64,000 nt of DNA from Panicum virgatum (Eukaryota; Streptophyta; Magnoliopsida; Poales; Poaceae): positions 38,746,470 through 38,810,469 of the forward strand of contig NC_053146.1 of NCBI RefSeq assembly GCF_016808335.1. Reading direction: 5' to 3'. The translations under genes and the position numbers were made by a program. Positions within the stretch are counted from its first letter, which is position 1, and each line of letters begins with the position of its first letter. This document shows positions 34,180-48,200 of the stretch, in pieces. The notes beneath the pieces are model-generated. The model worked only from the letters and a program-made list of their open reading frames with translations. It was not told the DNA's origin and searched no databases.

Positions 34180-34945
34180 ATGCTCGGCAAGAGCTCCATG
34201 GACCTAGTTCTTGTCCCCTCTGCGCTGGCGGCCATGGTCGGCTACCACCTGCTCCACCTCCAACCGGATCTTCCGGCGCCCGCACACCACCGTGATCGGC
34301 TACGAGAACAACGACAAGCTCGCCTGGGTCCAGCGCATGGCGCAGACGATGGAGCCGGAGGAGGCCGCGCTGGCGCTGAGCGTCATCTCCGACGGCATCT
34401 CGGCCGGCGTCGCTGTGCATCGCGCTGGCCTCGCTCATCGGCACGTGGGGTGAGCAGCAGAGCGCCCGCGGCGGTCACGTCCGGCGGCAGCTGCGGCGGC
34501 ACGAGCGACGCGACGGCGAAGTTCGCCTGGCTCCTGGCCTGCTTCCTCGCGTCCTTCACCTACTTCGTGCAGTCCGCGGGATGCTACGTGCACGCCAGCT
34601 TCCTGATCAGCGCGCTGGGCGCTCCGACGCGCCGGCGAGGCACCTGCAACGCGCGGTGCTCCGGGGCGGCGGCTTCTGGGCCGCGGGGCTCCGGTCGCTC
34701 TACCTCGCCACGGCGCTGTTCGTGTGAGAGTCGCCTTCGGGCCGGCGGCCATGCACGCCTGCTCCGTGCTCACCGTCGCCGTGCTTTACCTGCTGGATAA
34801 CTCCGTGCCGCCGCACCGCCACCAGTTCACTCCGGGAAGCAAGGGGCTATCCCTGACGACGGCGAGACCGATCATCATCGCAAGTTCAACTGAGAAGTTT
34901 GTCGCAGCAGAAAATGTGCGAAGTTCAATAAGATCGCTTTACTGA
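34180..34945 (+). pseudogene. DUF599 family membrane protein, broken by several frameshifts
   Basis: DUF599 proteins are plant membrane proteins of unknown function. The ATG at 34180 opens LVLVPSALAAMVGYHLL. A shift near 34255 leads to the family's hallmark RPHTTVIGYENNDKLAWVQ and then EPEEAALALSVISDGIS. Another shift near 34410 leads on to CIALASLIGTWG. A further frame gives AKFAWLLACFLASFTYFVQS, a hydrophobic helix. The last shifts near 34620 and 34725 reach FGPAAMHACSVLTVAVLYLLD and the C-terminal PPHRHQF. All parts are in the right order, so this is a single copy with at least four small indels and not a rearranged fragment. Function is lost. Confidence 0.8.
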
Positions 34946-36263
34946 AAGAGTTGATTACATTTTCTATTAATATATAGTCATGCCTCGCATCATAATATCG
35001 CACAAACCACAAAGGCATGGCAAGCAAGATTACTTGTTAAGACTAGCAGGTTGGGGATGACAGACCGATTAATACACTGTAAGGCATGTCCCTAAACACC
35101 TTAATGATGATGTTTCTCTTTAATTTAGTTTAGTCTCGAATCGATGCAGAGACTCTTAATTTGGTTACGTTTTTTGTGCTGAAACTCTATCACTAAAACA
35201 TTAGCATTGTTTTATTCCTAAAATGAATTCTAGAAAAAATACGAATGCTACTCCTAAGTGTACAGCTCAAATCCCGATTTCAGATTCCACCACACCAAGA
35301 TCAATTAATGTGTATCCAGTTCCCTGGTAATTATTGACATCTATTATCTATTATAGAGATGATTTTACTTTTCTTATGACTGCTCATGTAGCATCCAATA
35401 CCGCAAGCGATGGCAGCCGCATACCGATAAGGAGCAAATCTACAAAGTACCCTGTAGACTGTAGTTGGAATGGGAAGAGATTAGGTTTTCTTAACAAGTT
35501 GTGGGAAAAAACTACATTTTCAAGAACCATCTTCACAAAATTACATCTTGCCCATTGTTTCATGCGATAAAATTTATTTTGTTTGAGTAGGTTGCCTATC
35601 ATTCATAAATCTTAATTTGTTTCACAAACTACCTCTGTTCCAAATTGTTAATCATTTTAGTAAATCTAGATACATAGTGCATCGCAAAAGCTATGTATCA
35701 AGAAAAAATAAAATGACCTATGTATCTATAGCTGGGATTATTACTGGAGTACTGTGCTATAGCTGGGATTATTACTGGAGTCCTATCTTATTAAGTTGTG
35801 CAACTTCACAAATTCTTCAATCAGTACGTTTTGATCAGATCATTTATTAGCTAGTAGGCAGAAAGAAGCAGATAATTCAAGTGATTATTCGTGAGGTTAC
35901 TAACATAGCAGTTGTTGGGATGTTCTCAGTTGATCTTTGCATTACATTTACAGATTCGATAGGTCGGTCCATGTTTTCCATGCAACGCCCCGTTTCTTTT
36001 TATAAGGAACGCCCCGGTATTTTTCTCTCTTTTTTTTTGATAATAAACGCCCTGGTATTTGGTTGTTCCAGGATTTTGCCGTGGTTGGCTTCGCCTGTTT
36101 ATGCGTGAGATGACTGGGGCATGAAATTGAAGAGAGCATGTGTATAAACCAATTTTAGAACCTTCAAGGCTCAACAATACCATTACTCAGTCATGTGCTT
36201 TTCAGAACTACAAAAATGCAATGAGCACCACGGTGGTGAACATTTCCGATAAGTTAGAGCGTC
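34946..36263. other. Intergenic; decayed Stowaway remnant
   Basis: CTACCTCTGTTCCAAATTGT at about 35627, followed by ATCATTTTAGTAAATCTAGA and ATACATAG, resembles one arm of a Stowaway/mariner MITE. No right arm is seen. A 21-bp unit around AGCTGGGATTATTACTGGAG is repeated at about 35728 and 35761. 36100-36263 is the 3' side of the NOC1-type gene. Confidence 0.4.
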
Positions 36264-39200
36264 TCATTTTGAATTCCTCAACCTCTTGTTTTTCGATCTC
36301 GACTTTGGTTTCTTCTCACCACCAGCTCTCCCTGTTGCTTTCCGCTTCTGCTTCAAGGCTGTCTCATCTGCGTCCCCAACCATCAGATGCTCATAGTCGT
36401 CCAGGCTTGCAAATGGAGATCGACCACTCTTTATACCATTTTTCCGCTTCTGCAGTGCCACCTTTTTCTTTGCATGGGAGCTACTACCATTACCAGCATC
36501 AACCATCTCCTCATCACTAGAGTTGCCATCTGAATCACCCTCATCCTCAAGGGCTTCAGCATCCATACCCGTAAAACTAGCAATGTCGTCATCATCGTTT
36601 CCTGATCCATCATCCATAGAAGCGCTATCTGAAATGCCATCCAACTCAGCATCACTGTCATCTCTAAGTAAGTCCTTTTCCTCATCAAATGCATTGGAGT
36701 CAAGGTCATCATAGTCATATTCTCCATCCTCATCAGCATTATCAGCTAAGAGCTCCCCAGTATCTTCATCAAGAACTGAATCCTTCTTCTTTGCCTTAGG
36801 CTTAATAGGGCCAGACTTGTTCATATAGAAACGGTGGAAAACAATATCTTCAGGAGGTATTTCATTCTCTGCCAATTCCAGAAGCTCTTCTCCAATGAGA
36901 CGATGATTCATGTCAAGCTGCAGGAAAAGACATAGGTCACAGCGTTCGTCATTTATACAAAAAGACAGTGATCAGATACATGCCCAGCACCCAGTTAAGA
37001 AACAAATTGTACCTAATGCATTATTATTGCGTACTGTGGACACATGACTGTTCTTTCTTTACGAGAATATAGAGAGGGGGGGGATACTTGACATTTTGCA
37101 AATGAAATGCTCCCTGTTTGACCACTAATTTCTACTAGAATATATTTATAAATCCTATACACGCACATGAGAATATGAAATTATTTTTTAAGACAAATAG
37201 TACGGGCATATTTTTTTTTCAACATTTGAAACAATATTTTAAGCCAAAGTTTCAAAAGTTTGAGCATATCTTTCCAAAGTGCCAATTGTTACTGGAGGGA
37301 ATAACAGACAGGTCATCTACAAATTCAGACCAAGTTTCAATAGACAAAACATTCAGAGTAAACAAAGTGAATCCAAGTAACAAAACTAACCTTTTTAGCT
37401 GGGGCAATTTGTGATCCACCATGCCATCTTCCTTCAGCGATGCGGTTACCTTTTGGTTTCTTTTCCATGAATTTGTCAAGGAAGGCAGGAAGTGATAGGT
37501 CTGTCAGTGGATCACCACTATAAACAATATTGTTGCCAGATAGCAATGTTCTGGCCATGGTAGAAACTGAAGGGTGAACATGCGAAGCCAATACTGTTAG
37601 CTCCCACCAACTGACACGATCTGCATTGCTGACAAAGCAAAAGGTAATATGATCAACTAACCCATTGAGTTGTAAAGAACATGAAGAAAAACAACAGGAT
37701 ACACTAACAGACAAGATTCAAAGAATAGAAAACATCCACCCAATTCATCCAATAACGGAAAGCAATATTACCCATATATGTTCAAAGTGCGAGTAACAAA
37801 TAAACATATTTCAAGCATATATAGCAAAGAACTAATATGATCCACACAAAATAAATGAGATTAAATAGACAATACCAGTAAGAAGGCTCTCTGTGTCGTG
37901 GATCATATAATGCATGTAATCTCGACGCCTCAGCTGAGGCATTGTTTTCACCATTTTCACCCCTTTCTATCAATTCCATTTGTTTTACACTAACAGAACC
38001 ATCAGCAGCATCAATGTTGAATTTCTCATGAGAAGCTGATTTGTCAGTATGTTTATCTAGAGCTGCTGAGGCAACAGAAGAGTCCTCAGGACTCTCTACA
38101 ATATCTTCAAAGTGCTCATCACCATCATCAACAGATTCGTTCTGGAGCACAATTGCCCTGAAGATTTCAATTAAAATTATATCATCATGAAACATAATGG
38201 CATGTTTTGATTAACAACTAATCACATACCATAATGGCGACTTTGCCTTAAGGACCTCTGACAGAATGAAAAGACATCCACAAGCATATTGAGGAGGCCG
38301 TTGAAGAGCCACCTGCCCAGAGCAATTACATCAGTAATAATTGTATAATCATAAATAGCATAAGTAAAATTAGAATATTCAAAGTCTAATTTTGTTGGTA
38401 GTCTACTGTTCCAATGACACCTAGATATCTTTTGCTGGGCGCTACAAGAATAACTGTTGGTTTCTCAACTGTATGGAACACCAGTGATGGAGGGCACTGC
38501 TTTGACTGACAACTGAGTCAACCTGTGGGAGTGGGACCCAGTTGGAGAGGTCCACAGCAAGTCTATAAATTGCAAAAGACTAGAACGAGCAAGGTTCGAC
38601 ACGGTCTCCCTGCATGCAGGGGAAAGGCTTGCCTCGGTTATTCCTTCCACAGACCCCAGTCACATGGGAGCTACCAGCACTGGGTCTGTCCTTTTTTACC
38701 AGAACGAGCAAGGCATGAAAATGATCTGAAACTACTCTTCCTGTTCATCTTCATCCTCTTTGCCAAATTCCTCAAGTCATGGCACCTCGCGCCAGCGGCC
38801 ACAGGAGTTGCATGATTGTATCCTGTCCGGTTTGGTTTCACATATTGGCAAATGATTCTGGTCTGTGGCTTTGGAGAAGGTAATTCTTTAAAGCTCCTGC
38901 CACCCGTTATCCCACCTTTTGCATTGGATTTGATGTGGAGAGCATTAGGTAGCAACTTTATCATCCTCAGACCTCAATCACAGAGCAACACCATACCAGA
39001 TTGTGGTTCTAGTTGGAGAGGTAGACTAAGGTTCTGAGAATTTGACTACTATAGGATGGTTTGTTTCTCTTTCAGATTAAGCTAGAACAAAGTACAAGTA
39101 CAAACACCAAGCAGTGGACAAAAGGGCTACATAAATAGCACAACATACAAAAACAATCCATTTCAAAGTATAAAATGTATCATTGTAAAAAAATTCACAT

Positions 39201-42200
39201 AAAACCATGAAGCAAGTAGAGCACAAATTGGGTTCTTGTGGGAGTGTGCATATATCGGGGCTATAGCTGCTAGCTGGGATGTGGAACAAGAATAGAACTT
39301 CCCCATCCGCATGCCCTAATATGTGAATTCCCCATAAATTTGCAGGTTAAAATTCCACATTGCCCTCAGTAATTGGTGATGATGAAGATGTTGATCATAG
39401 AATCAAAGCAACGTGGATGCGATGACACCAAGCATATCACATCCTTTGTGACAAAAAAAAGGTACCACAAAAGCTAAGAGGTGAGTTCCCATGTTATCTA
39501 GTCGTCCGACTAATCGCGATTAGTCGGACTTATCGGTCCATGGACCTCGATAATGGGCACCGATTAGGTTGGAGCGACTAGTTTTCTAGTCGTCCGACTA
39601 GTCGTCGCCTAATCGCGATTAGTCGCGCCGATCAGCTAGAAAAACGACCAGACATGGAATTTTCCTAGGCTGTTTTGCGTTGTGGGCTTGGGCCGGTGGT
39701 GGGCTGGAGAGGTGGCCCATTAGGTTTTAGGTATATAGAGGTATATCAGCTGCCCAGCGGTCCACCGTCCTCCACCAGTCCAGCCGCCCGACACCCGCCG
39801 CCCCGCCCAAATCGTGCTGCTGCCGGCGGCTCCGGCTCTGCTCCGCCTCCCGACCCGCCCAAATTGCGCTGCTGCTCCGGCTCTGCTCTGCCTCCGCCCC
39901 GCCTCTGCTCCGCCTCCACCTCCGGCTCCGCCAGGCCTTGGGCGCCGGCGTTCCTCTGCTCCGCCTCCGGCTCCGGCTCCCCCAAGGCTGCCACCACCAC
40001 CAGCACCTGAAGATGAGCTCCTCTTCCTCCAACAGCAAGTGTTCTCCCCTCCCCTGCTCTGATCTGTGCTCTATTGTCTACTCATGCTTCTGCTCCAGGG
40101 GCAGACCCAGCCAAGCCCCATGCCCCCTGGATTCGCCACTGCTCTGCTCTGTGCTTCTGCTCTGTGGTCTCCCCTCCCCTGCTCTGCTGTCTACTCATGC
40201 TCAAGCTCTGCTTCCCCTCTTGCTCTAGCTTCTTTCTCTCCTCTGCTAAGTGTTATGGGACAGCGATACATAGTTTTGGGCAGTTCACAAATCATATCTC
40301 ACAAGTAAGTGAAAAATTGACCATCATTGTTGTCTCCATGCTTGCTTTATATTAAGTACTATATAGCATATATATCATATTGGTCCTGGTATACATAGGA
40401 CGACTATACAGACGACTAGGACCGACTAGGCTCGACTAATCGGCCTGATCGACGACTAATCGCGACTAGTCGTCTGATCGGTCCCATGGCGACTAGGTCC
40501 GACTAGACGATTTGAAAACATGGGTGAGTTCTATAGTACAGCGATTAGATTTGGTATTGAGCATACTAGTATGGCGCAAAATGTTATCCTACTAAATGGT
40601 GGCACATCTAATAGTTACATACTCCCTCCAGGTTGGTAAAAGAAGTCGTTTAGGACATCAACACGGTCTCCAAAAACAACTTTGACCACTATATTTTTGC
40701 TATAAAGAATTTATAAAATAGTCAATATATACTTTTACGAAACTACATTTCAAGATGAATCTATTTACTTCGCTTTCATATTTTCAAACTCAACCCAAAA
40801 AAAAATTATTTATAGTCAAAGTTTGAAATGTTTGACTTCAGACAAACTCAAAACGACTTCCTTTACCAACACGGAGGGAGTATAATGCAATGGATATGTT
40901 GTGGTGAATGTGTGATCATACAAGACAGGATTCAATTCAAAATGATGGTATAAATTATCAAAAGTGGCGCTGCACAAGATAGGGCTGGGGTGGCACCAAA
41001 TGAAGAAAAGGCTGTCCAATACTGATTGCGGTGCTTTGGGCATTCAGCAGAGGCGGCACCGACGTAGCGAAACTTTAGGGCATGATGACCCGGTAACAAT
41101 ACAAGGAGAGACAGGGGTCCACCATTCCAAGGTCAGATAAAGCAATAGCGAGAGACTTGAAGGAACGAGTATCCAAATTTAGCTTCGGACAGGAGCATGT
41201 GGAAATTAAATTTACATGCTTGGACAATGACCTAGAAAATCAATCACCTTTTACTTATAATCATCACTAGTTTTATTTTACTTATATTATACCACTACAT
41301 CTATATCTATGTTCTTTTTTGTTGCTCTTTGTGGGTTTCATCTCTACCCTACCTCAACTTGCTTGGGGCCAAAAGACTCGATTGTGTTGTTGTAGGATGC
41401 AGAAAATTACCAGCATGCAACTGCTAATCAGGAAAGACAGCCATTGTGCCATCCAAAAAGGCATGCCACTGCAGAACAGCCCATGTTTGCAAATGAAAGA
41501 TTGAGTTTTGCAATTAATTATATAATCATTTGCAGTACTAGAAATAACATTCAATGCATCCTTACTTCCTTAGTATACTAAGGATTAGTTGTTTCACTCG
41601 TTATCAGTAATTGAAAACAACAGACCTGCAAGAGCCGCTTCGAAAATGCAGCTACTCTCTTTAACATTACATCATTCTTCATTGCTTTCACCAACAGCCC
41701 AAGAAATAACTCTGGCTGAAATATGCAAGATATAACAGATCAGATAAAATATTGACACACTTGACAATGTATACGGATGCAGAGTTCAAAGCTACTTTCT
41801 TCATAGTTATACTAAGATAGGTAAAGGGCACCTTTGGATAATCAAACATAATTGTGAACCAGCCATATTAAATTCGTAACAAAGAGCCTGCTTGGTTGGT
41901 TTCTGATGTTTCCAGCCAAAATCAAGGTATGCCTTGAAACTTTGGCTGTAAATTAGTTCATTTCTAAGAAATTGACACATCAATGTTTGTAGCCAAAACC
42001 ATGGCAAGTAACTAGAAACTTCTTAAAGCTCACAAGGGGGAAAAGTGTTGGTTCCCACATTTTGGCACTAAACCAAGTGAATACCTAAATTTCTTGCCCT
42101 AGACTTTCGGATGCCTTGATTTTGGCAAGCTATGGTTTTGGCTTGCCATGGTTTTGGCTGGGCAAAAATTTGAATCCAACCAATTAGGCTCAAAATAAAA

Positions 42201-45200
42201 TCAAGAATACTTCATAATACAGATAAGAAAGGAAAAAGAAAAAGAGCAGGGAAGTAAAACCTTTGAAGAAGAAACAGCAGCAGGACTCAAGAGCTTTGCA
42301 TACAATGCACGATAGAAACGATCACTTGCTATCTGATTTTTTGTAGATATTTGGAATAAAAGCATCAACGCCTGAACTCCAACATTGAAATTCTCCCCAT
42401 GAACCTGCATGAAACCAAAATGATTAGGTCAGGAAAGCTTTATATGTCCTAAAAATACAAACTGAGTCCGGTACTTCATATCATTATCTATAAACTCACC
42501 AATCTGAAAAGAATAGGTGTCTGAACTTCCACTATATCATCAACTTCCGAGCTTGCAACATATGGTAATGCCCTATTTACACCCTGCATAGTATGTAAGG
42601 ATTAATAAAGGAAATGCAAGCACAAATCAAACACCAGTTTAAGCAAAAATAAGCAAAGTTTGTATGTGCAACTCAAGAGATATAAATAAGACAAAAAAAA
42701 AAAGTGTGGTCAGCAGAGAGTAATACATACAGTTAAAAGTGCAGAGAGGATTCTGGAGTCCATCTCCAAATCTGATCCTGTTGTTGAACTCTCTTCGTTG
42801 TTTCCATGGGATTTGGAGTCCTTACCCTTGTTATTTTCTCCCACTATTTTTCCATTTTCTACATTTTTCTTGCTGTTACTGCATGTATCTCCTTTAGTAT
42901 CATTAGAGCTCATGAGTACCTAACATAATTGTGCAATGGAATAATAAAATTGAGTTGTGTATCCTTTATGCCAAACATTGGGGTTTGTACAACAAGATAT
43001 CAAATGAGACAAAACTAAAAGCCAAAAAAAAAGAAGGAAAGACTGCATTCCGGAAAAAATCTTATCTTAAGAAAAAAATAGCACATGTTTCTGCATACTT
43101 CAGTAGTTAGCAAAATAGTACATGAAAAATAGATGTGACCAAAAAAGTGATAAACAAAAGGATGACAAGATCAGGCACAAAAGCTAATTAGATACGCAAA
43201 CCAGGAAGAACAGCTATAATAACTACTGAATCACATCAAAATGTTGGTTGGAAATGTGCCTAGCGCCGAAATAAAGCACAACCACAGGCTTAAAGATTAG
43301 TCTATCAGTATATCACTACCCCCACCACACCAGAGTGGCCTGTTATCTATGCGCAAAGCTGATGTGCCACAACAGCACCTCGCATGTGCACTGGGTTCAG
43401 GTCCTCATTCTCCGGTTACCCAGGATTTTACATTAAGGTCAACCCACCATATGTTCAATAGTTGTACAGTAAGTATAGAAACAATTAGATAAAGCTGAAA
43501 TGCATCCAAACCTTGAACAGTGCAATGTAGACATCTACCAACCGCTTTGCAATTTTCGGCCCATCTCCCTTGTGTGTCAGCAGAATCTGGCTCAAAAAAT
43601 TGACCTGTACAAAATACAACCAATTAAAAGGCTATGTAAACTATATTTTTAATAATTACATGGTTCTTTTGGTAGACAATTCAGTTCATAATGTATTCCT
43701 TGTCTATGACATTTTGAAACAATACTAGCAAATGAAAATATTACATACAGTCTGGTACTTGGCCCTAAGCCCAACATGCGGCCTGAAGAGAAAAGAATCC
43801 ACCTCATCTATCACAACCATCTGCAAGTTGGAACAGTTTAATGAGGCCAAAAAGAACATGAATTTTGTGTGACGTGCTTTGTATGCAATATCTTGCATAT
43901 TAACTATCTTGGCTAAAAGCATCAATCATTACCATAATAGAATCCCCACAGCATATACCTTCATATTAGGATGAGCAGCCAGTAGACATGTTAACAGATA
44001 TGCAGCACTCGATGCTGCTCTCCTTTCAGGATCTCCAAGCTGCAGTAGATTTGCATGAGAAGCAAGATTATATAGCTCATAGTAAGCCTTTAAGGCAATA
44101 TTGCTCGAATATCATCTAATGCATTTTGCTTTTCAATCTTAATCATGTATGTTCTACCTATACTGAATTAATAGGAGACCAAAAACAACAAAAAGAATGG
44201 AGTTCCATCGTGTAAAAAAAAAAAGCAAACCCACCTTGTTAACGAGAGTTGTAAGTAACCGACGTTCCTGCTCTGATTTACTTTTCAGAAGGATGAAAAC
44301 CGTCTGCAATAAAGAAAATAGGAATAGTCCAAACCACATTCATGTCATTACATAAACTATGAAGGGGGGAATGAAAAGATTAGAGTGCTTGTGCCATGAT
44401 GCATGCTACTGTAACTCTACAGAACCCAAGATTGATGTGGCACTGGGTCCAAGCATTGTCATGTTTGCTCCTTAGGTAGATTAGTAAGTTTGAGATGGCA
44501 AGGGATTGTCGTCGCTAGATTTACATCCCCCTAGATGCTTAGGAGTCAAGTAAACCTCTATATAAAGAGAGATGATGCATCAGGAGTCAAGCAAACCTCT
44601 CTATATAACAAGTCTCCCCATTATTGCTCCTAATGTTGTTCGGGCAGACTGTTGCCCCCAGCTAACCATCACACGGTGTGATACTTGTAGAGAAAATCAA
44701 CATGAGTCCCAAACAGTTCCAGTTAACTCCAGATAGTTCCCAAAAGATGCAGATAGAATATGCAATTAAAATTCATATAACGAAGAAGTCTATCAAATGT
44801 TATATTACCAGAAATATTGCAAATGCAAATAAAATTCCTGTTGCAAATGGCGATCTCCACCAATATAATACATGTTCAATGAAAAATGGAGCTCAAAGTT
44901 TTGTAGGCTTATGATAGTTCTGATAGGTGTACAAATGGTGGAACCCAGCCACGTCTGCACATGCCAGTTTTAACTTTAAAGATTAGGCTGTTAGCTTTGT
45001 TCTATCTCTAAATTGAGTTCTTGGAGAGACATAAGGCTCATTTTGATTAATTGTGAAGGAATAAAAGAATTCCCTTTCTCTCTTATATCTGTCACCTGCA
45101 CCAACACACCACCATGGTCCGAACAACATCATGTCCATCCATGTCAAGAAAACTAAGATGAAGTCTGAGTACAGAAGAATATTCACTACTAGATTGAATG

Positions 45201-48200
45201 CAATGGAAGATTTATGTCTTATAAACCAAACCTAACTACCTTAATTCATAAATGGAAGGTAAGCCACTGTCTATTGCACTTTTCAGTTCCTGTTATGCAG
45301 TATTTTAAAGGCTACAAGGCAACCCAAGGTGAGCTGGGTATGCCTGGACACCTAGGCAACAAGGCGTGGCTGTTACCCAAGGCGAGCTGGGTCCGCCTTG
45401 ATGCCTAGGCGACGCCTTTATAACACTGCTGTTATGGAACTTCTGAAAATGTGTTCCTGTTTTCCAAAGTTACACAAGTTTAACTAACCTTCATTGCTTT
45501 GTCCTTGAGATTTGGCAGCATATCTTTAACCGCATCCTCCAGCGACATAACAAACTTTTCATATCTGCAATAGTATCAATCTGAGAATTATAGTTGAAAA
45601 CTAGCACGATCATGATAATCATCAACAAAAAAGATTACTTTATCTTGATTCATTCAAGTTCATTGCAGATGAATGTTAATATTATATCCAATATTTGGTT
45701 TCTCCAAGGTCAGGCTCACAGCATTTTTTAACCAATCAATTTAAATATTTGGTTGTGCAAGAAACACCAATAAGTATTATGTAATGATGATACAAACAGT
45801 CTAATATTTTCATTTTCTCCTCACATACACAACCATACTTTTCCTACAAATATTTTAAAAGCAGAACAAATTGATAAACTATGGATTTTTTTCTGTTAGA
45901 TGTATATGTATGCAGTTGTTATTAGTTCATTGTGAATGGTTTCTTTGCATACACTCTTTGCACACTTGACCCTTACGTCTAGAGTGACCAAACAGCATGT
46001 ACCTGAAATGCAGGATAGCTCTAAGGTTAGTTCAGTGAGAATACCTCTGTTTCAAACAGTCCTCCCAATGCCAGAAGAGCAGAAGTGAGTAACCATCTTT
46101 TGTTTCAGGTAAAATGTCTAGCGGGCGCTGGATAAGACTTTTCAACTTACGATCAGGCAATAACCTATCAAGCAAAAGAACAAATAACTAATAAGACACC
46201 AAAGTTAAAAGAAAAACACAGTAAGAAAACTTGACATTTAAGAACAAACAGTGAGAAACTGTCAATTATGACACAGCTATTGACAATAGCTCAGTCCACT
46301 TATTCATATGCGGCCTAGTTTATGCAGATTATCTTCATGCATAGCATCCTGAAAACATAGAGAAAATAGTACAGAGCAACTACAAATCCACAACTTTTTC
46401 CTTTCTTATATATGTAGGCTAATCATGTAACCCATCAGCAACTTCTTCCCCACTTTCCTGTATATAATCCAATCCCATTGAAATAAAGTGGACAAAAAAA
46501 TTTAAAAGTACCAGATTAATGCATGTTATAAAGTAAATAAAAGTAAGTATTAATGCATGTTACAAAGTAAATAAAAGTTAGTATTAATGCATGTTACAAA
46601 GTAAATAAAAGTTAGTGTAGTTTTCAGCATATGCTTCCATTAACACTTCCCTTTGAATTCACTATACTAACAACACTAGAAGCTTTATTGAAATGTACCA
46701 AATTAAGGGATAAATGAATCCAGCAAACAAAGAGGCTTACTAAAGTACTAAACAACAAAGCCTTTACGTCCAAAATAAAACTGTCCTATTGCAAAAATCT
46801 TTCTGGGAACAGGTACTACCACATCCAATTTCGGACCATTCTCACAAAATTACTCGCACACATTTAGCTTGTACATGGACCAAGATAAGCATAATAGGGC
46901 GAACCGATCATATAATTAAAGGTGAAAACTGAAAACTCAATCTGGTTCCAACCTAACATATCCAAAATCCAAATAACTACCACGGTAGTAGATTGCTGCA
47001 GCCTGCAGGCTAACATTTCAGTCCTTCATTTTTCTACTACACAAGCTCTGAGCATAACAAGCATGTAATGTAATAATAAAATAGAACAGGAATAAGAGAA
47101 AGGAAAACTCCTGCCAAATGAGGGGAGAAATGGATGATGCAAGATAGCCTAGTCTAACTAAATTTCCAGGGACAAACAAATTACTATGCTGCACTCAAAA
47201 GATACATAAATTACAATTTTGGTGTTCCAAATGCTGTTTGGATTTTTGGGATGATATGGAGGATTGCATAACTTCAATGAAATGGCACACGCGAATAACA
47301 ATGGTAATTAACCGTAATACATAGTTTGCATCAACAGGGCCCCTTTCACACAAAATATAAGACACCCACAAGGATGAATTCAATTTGGTGACAATCTCCA
47401 CAAAAGCTCAACAAGAAAAAGAAGCTATAAAATAATACCAGCAAACACCATGACGATTTGCTTAAAATACTGTAAGGAACAACTAAAATTATGGGTAATA
47501 GCAAAAGCGCAATAAAATTTCAGGAGGCACCAGAAGATGCTAACCTCATGAGGAATAACTCTCTCAATGCATCAAAGCCTGTGAACGCATACCTCTTACC
47601 AACTTTCGATGTTACCATACCTGTTGTGATATTTTTCCAGAAATAGAAAGATGAGAGAGCGAAAGAAAAGAAGATTTTCAAAACTATCATGTTCCGAAAA
47701 CCTAGGTATACTCAAGAAAAACAATTACTATGGTTGGTTGCAAACAGGGCAATACTTGCTTATCCAAAACAGTTCAGCAAATGTAGTTCAATTTTTTTCT
47801 AGTCTGAAAGGCTACCTACAGTTTGTGCAATATGCACTGAAGTGATTCTGGATAACTAGCGATTGACACTAATTGTCGTCAACAGTATGGTCCCTGTATC
47901 CTTTTACTGCCTAATTACTTTGAACTATAGCATTTCAGTAGAGCTACTCACCAAGGAGAGAGTCAAGCGCCCTCATGTTTGCAATTGGATTGTCCTCGAC
48001 AAGGCATGTAAACGCCGTCACCTTGTCAGCTGATGTACCAGACTTTGCTGATATCTCCAGGAGCTTCAGATTGCCATGTCCCCGCCTCACTGTGTCATAC
48101 TCTCTCGCATACTGAGCCATTAGCTTCTCCGCCAGCTCCCGTTTCCGCTCCACCATCCCCTGCATCTCCTGAAGCCCTACAGCTGGCGGTACCTGCTTCC

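Noticed and set aside
38582..38604. tRNA gene suggested by GGTTCGA (B-box-like)
   Set aside because: There is no A box or cloverleaf around it. The context is a truncated SINE-like insertion.
40816..41043. Minus-strand frame in NOC1 intron 12
   Set aside because: It overlaps the Stowaway MITE terminus and has no domain.
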